Positions 59,758-64,000 of a stretch of DNA of 64,000 nt are shown here, one piece after another. Below the pieces are notes generated by a model that saw only the letters and a list, made by a program, of their open reading frames with translations, was not told where the DNA came from and searched no databases. The stretch's first letter is position 1. The number at the start of each line of letters is the position of its first letter. Source of the stretch: Bacillus aquiflavi (lineage in GTDB: Bacteria > Bacillota > Bacilli > Bacillales > Cytobacillaceae); contig NZ_CP082780.1 of assembly GCF_019915265.1 (NCBI RefSeq), positions 1,674,001-1,738,000 of the forward strand, given 5' to 3'. Position numbers and translations under genes: made by a program.

Positions 59758-60846
59758 CTAGCTAATTTTTACGATAGGTTTAATCGTCAAACCTTTTTTG
59801 GAATCTTCAAATGCTGTGTTAATGTCATTGAAGTGATAGAATTTCACTAATTTATCGAATGGGAACAGTCCTTTTTTATAATATTCGACTAATTCAGGAA
59901 TAAATAACTGCGGGACGGCATCACCTTCTATAACTCCAACCATTGTTTTTCCTTCTGCCATAATTTCTTCATGTACATTAATATTCATTTCGGGTGTTAC
60001 CCCGACAATTGCTAGTTGACCAAGCGGACGAAGTGCGCGAAGAGCTTGACGGATTACAATTGGGACTCCTGTAGTATCAAGACCATAATGTGTACCGCCA
60101 TCCGTAATCTCTTTCATCCTCCCTACGACATCTTCATGTTTACTGTTAATAATATGTGTTGCTCCTAATTCTTTCGCAACTTCAAGACGGCTATCATGGA
60201 TATCTACAGCAATAATATTTTTACATCCTGTTATGTTCGCGGCCATAATTGCACTTAATCCTACTGCACCAGTACCGTAAACGGCAATTGAAGTTCCAAA
60301 TCGAGGCTTTAGTCGATTTAATACTGTTCCACTACCCGTTTGGATCCCACAGCCTAAAGGTCCTAACAAAGCTAAATCAACATCCTTGTCCACCTTCACA
60401 ACGTTTCTTTCGTTTGCAACTGCATATGTAGCAAAAGAAGATTGGCCAAAAAATGTAGAAAGTTCATGATCATGTTGCTGTAATCGATGTGTATGATCTT
60501 CCATTTTACCGCCAAAATTTAACTCATTAAAATTCGTACAAACAGTTGGATGCCCTGTCAAACAATTTTCACAATGCCCACAAGAAGCAAAAGATAATAC
60601 AACATGATCTCCCGGTTGAATCGTTTTTACTCCTGCTCCTATTTTCTCAACAACCCCAGACCCTTCATGTCCTAACACTACTGGATATGGTGTTGTTCCA
60701 AGATCACGTGCTACTGCATCTGTATGACAAACACCAGATGCAACGATTTTAATTAACACTTCATTTGCTCTTGGCTCGGCTAATTCGACTTCTTCAATTT
60801 TAAATTGTTCTCCCTTTCCATAGGTAACAGCTGCTTTAATTTTCAT
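59758..60846 (-). CDS. Zinc-dependent alcohol dehydrogenase (MDR family)
   Basis: A 362-aa medium-chain dehydrogenase. Catalytic zinc ligands are in GVCHTDAVARDLG and LGHEGSGVVEKIG, and the third Cys in LLGPLGCGIQTG. Structural zinc Cys are in CGHCENCLTGHPTVC. The NAD-binding motif is VYGTGAVGLSA, with Asp in IIAVDIHDSR favouring NAD over NADP. It resembles aryl/benzyl-type alcohol dehydrogenases. ATG 60855 abuts GAGGAG, whereas 60846 (MKIKAAVTYG) has 9-nt spacing and is chosen. It is convergent to bacC. A diverged copy of its 3' end lies at 12580-12758. Confidence 0.95.
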   Translation of the reverse strand: MKIKAAVTYGKGEQFKIEEVELAEPRANEVLIKIVASGVCHTDAVARDLGTTPYPVVLGHEGSGVVEKIGAGVKTIQPGDHVVLSFASCGHCENCLTGHPTVCTNFNELNFGGKMEDHTHRLQQHDHELSTFFGQSSFATYAVANERNVVKVDKDVDLALLGPLGCGIQTGSGTVLNRLKPRFGTSIAVYGTGAVGLSAIMAANITGCKNIIAVDIHDSRLEVAKELGATHIINSKHEDVVGRMKEITDGGTHYGLDTTGVPIVIRQALRALRPLGQLAIVGVTPEMNINVHEEIMAEGKTMVGVIEGDAVPQLFIPELVEYYKKGLFPFDKLVKFYHFNDINTAFEDSKKGLTIKPIVKIS

Positions 60847-61073
60847 AAAAGTCATCTCCTCTATTTAAAATTTATAATTATTTTTCCCTTAAACTTCGTT
60901 CAATATAAGTTATCGGTTGATTTGTTTTAGTTAATCAGAAGCGCATAAAGTGTTGCCAAGTTTGTTCTCCTCTAACAAATTCGCCAATTTCTTTTAAAAT
61001 ATATCGCTTGAATTAAATGAATATAGTACAATAATTCAAAAATAAGTAGAAATTTAAAATGGAGGAAAGATCC

Positions 61074-61829
61074 ATGTTTAGTTATTATGGCAAGCTAAGT
61101 ACAGAACTTTATGATTTTACTAAACCAGTAGGTCAGTCGATTGATGGTGATATTGAATATTATGTGGAACGATTACAAAACGTTGAAGGAAAAGTGTTGG
61201 AAGCTGGAGTGGGTTCGGGGAGAGTGATGATTCCACTGTTGGAAAAAGGTTTCGTCGTCGATGGAATAGATGATTCGCCTTACATGTTAGGCTCCTGTAG
61301 AGAACGTTGTGCCAAGCGAGGACTGACACCACAATTATATGAAATGAGAATTGAAAATTTCCAATTACCTGATCAATATGAAGCGATCATCATGCCTACA
61401 GGATCGTTTTGTCTTATCGATAATCATGAAGATTCCATTCGGGCATTAACATGTTTTAAAAGCCATTTAGTTCCTGGGGGGCGGATTATAATCGACTTGT
61501 TACTCCCTAATAATTTTAAAGCGGGTGAAATAACGACGGAAACATTTGCCCTTCCTAATGGAGAAGGAATTACTATGGAAAGTAAATCAATTGAAATCGA
61601 TTGGGTTCATCAGCGGACAAAAACATATTTAAAATATGAAAAATGGAAGAATGGAAAACTAATAGACACCGAGTTACAAGAATTTATCTTACGATGGTAT
61701 GGGATCGAGGAGTTTAGATTGATTTTAGAACAAATTGGTTTTAGAAATATTTCTTGTTCTTCTGGATATGTGTATAATAAATATCCAACCAACCCTAAAG
61801 AAGTGATTACATTTGAGGCTTACAAATAA
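61074..61829 (+). CDS. Class I SAM-dependent methyltransferase
   Basis: A 251-aa protein with the Rossmann SAM site VLEAGVGSGRVMIPLLEKGF, the acidic strand GIDDSPYML, and motif post-I to IV (FQLPDQYEAIIMPTGSFCLID, LVPGGRIIIDLLLP). The C-terminal lid is mixed beta. The substrate cannot be read from sequence. GGAGG (61061-61065) overlaps an in-frame ATG at 61059, so the ATG at 61074, 8 nt after it, is the better start. It is transcribed divergently from the alcohol dehydrogenase and precedes the RNA-repair genes by about 40 bp. Confidence 0.9.
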   Translation: MFSYYGKLSTELYDFTKPVGQSIDGDIEYYVERLQNVEGKVLEAGVGSGRVMIPLLEKGFVVDGIDDSPYMLGSCRERCAKRGLTPQLYEMRIENFQLPDQYEAIIMPTGSFCLIDNHEDSIRALTCFKSHLVPGGRIIIDLLLPNNFKAGEITTETFALPNGEGITMESKSIEIDWVHQRTKTYLKYEKWKNGKLIDTELQEFILRWYGIEEFRLILEQIGFRNISCSSGYVYNKYPTNPKEVITFEAYK

Positions 61830-61865
61830 TGAAGAAACAGAGTTTACATATGCAAAATTGAAGGG

Positions 61866-63248
61866 ATGTTAAACAATATGTAATTAAGTATGAAAGTCCT
61901 TGGTGAGGGTGCAAAGGTTTTATCTTATTTATTAGCTAAAAACCCTAATAATTTGTATGATCGGAATGAAAAATCCAACCGTGTATGACTTGTTTATACA
62001 TCTATAGAAGATAATGAAACAGAAGCAGTTATTTTTGTTACTTTTGATCCGGTAGAATTAGTGAGAAACAGTCCTAACTATTTTGATATTACACAATACA
62101 TAAATGATCGAGAGTTTGTCGTAAGCAGTTTGTTTTGTTCCTCAATCCGAAAGGCTTTAGGAACAGCGTTGAACGGAAAACCGAAAGAAGAATATAAAGA
62201 ATGGGTGAACGATCCTTTTGAAATCTGAATTAGTTTTGGACCTGTTGCTTCTCATTTATCTAATCAACAAATTAATCAGTTGTTTGAACCTTTAGGGTAT
62301 ACGGTTGAAATTGAACGAGGAGAGGCAAACTATTCTTTTCATGTAAAGCGGGAAAGCTCAATAAGATTTATAAATTTAAAAGGTAAAGTTACTTTACAAA
62401 CAGCGTTGCGGCACTTATTTATTCTAATTCCTGTTATCGATAACTACAAACATTACTATATTGACGAAAAGGAAATAGAAAAATTAGAAAGGTATGGTGA
62501 AGGATGGCTGGAAAAGCATCCATTAAAGGAATATATTATTAAACAATCACTCCGTTTTTCTGAACTTATTCATAAAGTTCATCTTCCTTTAGCGAATGAA
62601 AAACAGGAAAGCACTGATGTTAAAGCAGATGAAACGAAGGTTCGTTTAAATCAGCTACGTTACGAAGCAATTGTTGAAAAAGTTGCATCGCTATCAAGGA
62701 AAGAAAAAATTATAGATTTCGGTTCTGGAGAAGGGAAGCTATCTGTCCGCTTAGGCTACATTCCTGGGGTAAAAGAGATTCTAGCAATTGAGCCTTCTGA
62801 AACTGCTCAGTTGGGTGCGATTGAAAGATTTGAAAAAGAAAAGAAAGCTGAAGGCTATGTAACTCCTACTCCCTTATTAGGTTCGCTATTTTACTATGAT
62901 GAAAGATTATTGAACAAAGATGTTATTATTTTATGTGAAGTGATCGAACATGTTGCGGAATATCGTTTGCAAAAGATCATGAAGACAATTTTTAACGAAT
63001 ACAAGCCTAATACGTTAATTGTAACAACGCCAAACCGAGATTATAACGCCGTTAATCAAATGGATGAAGCAGTACGGCATTCAGATCACCGTTTTGAATG
63101 GACGAGAGAAGAATTTACATCCCACTGTAGAGTGTGGGTACAAAACGTTCCTTACACGGCGGAACTCGAAGGGATTGGACAAGAGCATGAACATTATGGT
63201 CACCCTACACAAATGTGCACATTTATGAGAAAGGAGGGGCATGCATGA
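61866..63248 (+). pseudogene. hen1: hen1: 3'-terminal RNA ribose 2'-O-methyltransferase, decaying
   Basis: Bacterial Hen1 methylates the 2'-OH at broken RNA ends so that Pnkp-repaired RNAs resist repeat cleavage. The N-terminal half is readable in one frame from 61890 (GEGAKVLSYLLAKNP, VTFDPVELVRNSPNYFD) but contains TGA at 61986 (expected Arg) and TGA at 62226 (before ISFGPVASH). The very start is frameshifted: LxIKYE is in another register near 61885. The C-terminal part, open from 62280, has IIDFGSGEGKLSVRLGY, CEVIEHV and HSDHRFEWTREEF, the SAM site and Mn-binding Glu/His set. The stop overlaps the pnkp start (ATGA). It is a pseudogene unless a C-terminal fragment is still made. Confidence 0.85.
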
Positions 63249-64000
63249 CGATTGAACTTTCATTACCCTATGCCGGAATTGTTTTGCTAATTGGACCTTC
63301 AAATAGCGGAAAAACTACTTTTCTAGAAAAATGGATTAATCACGGTATATTGAAATCATCAGAGGTCGTTAGTTCGATCAGTTTCGTTTATTAGTAAGTG
63401 ATAACGATTTTATTGATTGGGCAGATCAACCGCAAGATGAAGCTAATATATTAAAAAAAGACTATCAATTAACATCTGAAAAAGCGTTTGAAATGATGGA
63501 TTCCATTATTGAAACGAGATATCGATTTGGGAAACTAACATTAATTGATGCAACTCATTTGTATCCAGAAGATAGAAAGAAGTATATAGAGTTAGCTAAA
63601 AAGCACCATGTACCGTCAATGGCAATTGTATTTAATATCCGCCAAGAGGTTTTATTACAACGAGATAAAAAAAGAGATTTCCCAAAAGGAAAACGACGAA
63701 TTAAACAACAAGTCCAAGCTTTTTTGAAAAATAAAAGATCAATTAAAAAAGAAGGCTTTCATTATTCTTACGTATTAAACGATGAATTGGTAGATCAAGT
63801 CCAACTTATTCGCAAAAATAACCCAGTTGAAGTAGAGGTAGGTGCAGGCGTGGGCTTTATCGGAGATGTTCACGCTTGTTACGATGAACTTCTAGAAATA
63901 CTCGGAAAATTAGGGTACAAATCGAATGAAGAAGGATTCTATATTCATCCTCATGGCAGAAAGTTTGTTTCTGTTGGAGATATCATGAGCCGCGGTCCAC
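63245..64000 (+). pseudogene. pnkp: pnkp: polynucleotide kinase-phosphatase, frameshifted and cut by window end
   Basis: The start ATG overlaps the hen1 stop by 4 bp. The kinase P-loop is GPSNSGKTTFLEKW. At about 63375 one nucleotide is missing: the current frame ends SFVY-stop at 63392, but one base over it continues DQFRLLVSDNDF, LIDATHLYPEDRKKY and VFNIRQEVLLQRDKKR. It then enters the phosphatase domain with FIGDVHACYDELLEILGKLGY and VGDIMSRGP. This is the bacterial RNA-repair Pnkp; its C-terminal adenylyltransferase would lie beyond 64000. With hen1 it forms a two-gene RNA-repair operon, here apparently inactivated. Confidence 0.88.

Noticed and set aside
61986-62228. In-frame TGA codons in hen1 as recoded codons (Sec or Trp)
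   Set aside because: Neighbouring genes end with TGA, no SECIS-like hairpin is apparent, and a separate 5' frameshift and the pnkp deletion point to decay.

Overview
The window reads as chromosome from a low-GC, endospore-forming Bacillaceae. It is strongly AT-rich, uses TTG/GTG starts behind strong AGGAGG-type ribosome sites, carries the spore photoproduct lyase pair splA-splB, and its best database-free matches (Sfp-type PPTase, SwrC-like RND pump, YwqL-type endonuclease V, SpoVT/AbrB regulator) are all Bacillus-type. I cannot name the species.

Left part (1-12.3 kb). A cut-off PEP-utilising enzyme, a type II thioesterase, an RND pump, an Sfp-type phosphopantetheinyl transferase and a two-gene ABC transporter look like the accessory tail of a peptide/lipopeptide locus. 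Ordinary chromosomal genes follow: endonuclease V, splAB, an AbrB-regulator/ABC-transporter operon with a very clear promoter-operator, and a GrpB-family gene. The operon's permease is broken by a perfect 7-bp tandem duplication. A long AT-rich tract with relics, including a decayed 3' fragment of an alcohol dehydrogenase, leads to an MFS exporter.

Centre (16.2-59.5 kb). Three giant collinear NRPS genes form a 12-module assembly line. Domain order, epimerase placement, condensation-domain subtype, pocket codes and corrected lengths (about 5262, 2609 and 6365 aa) match the bacitracin synthetases BacA, BacB and BacC. Codes read directly from the sequence give Ile-Cys(cyclised)-Leu-[Asp, epimerised]-[X] // Lys-D-Orn // Ile-D-X-His-D-Asp-Asn, followed by a thioesterase. 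Two things differ from canonical bacitracin. The position-9 domain, and its near-copy at position 5, has the unusual code DAGTIGAVAK instead of Phe (9) or Ile (5). Module 4 is an Asp module almost identical to module 11 instead of a Glu module. The stretch carrying these differences (23.5-31.7 kb) is a near-copy of parts of bacC (50.4-57.4 and 44.9-46.4 kb).

As given, none of the three NRPS genes is open end to end. bacA has about a dozen frame-breaking lesions, nearly all inside the duplicated stretch. bacB has one in-frame TAA and bacC one extra A in a homopolymer. Indels outnumber substitutions in the duplicated stretch, so either the assembly is wrong there or the duplication is very recent and degraded. 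This must be settled before the product is predicted. No bacRS/bcrABC-like immunity block follows bacC.

Right part (59.6-64 kb). An intact zinc alcohol dehydrogenase lies here; its 3' end is the homologue of the relic at 12.6 kb, so related sequences in the same orientation bracket the NRPS island. A SAM methyltransferase follows, then a Hen1-Pnkp RNA-repair operon that is decaying: hen1 has in-frame stops and a 5' frameshift, and pnkp has a 1-nt deletion. pnkp runs off the window.
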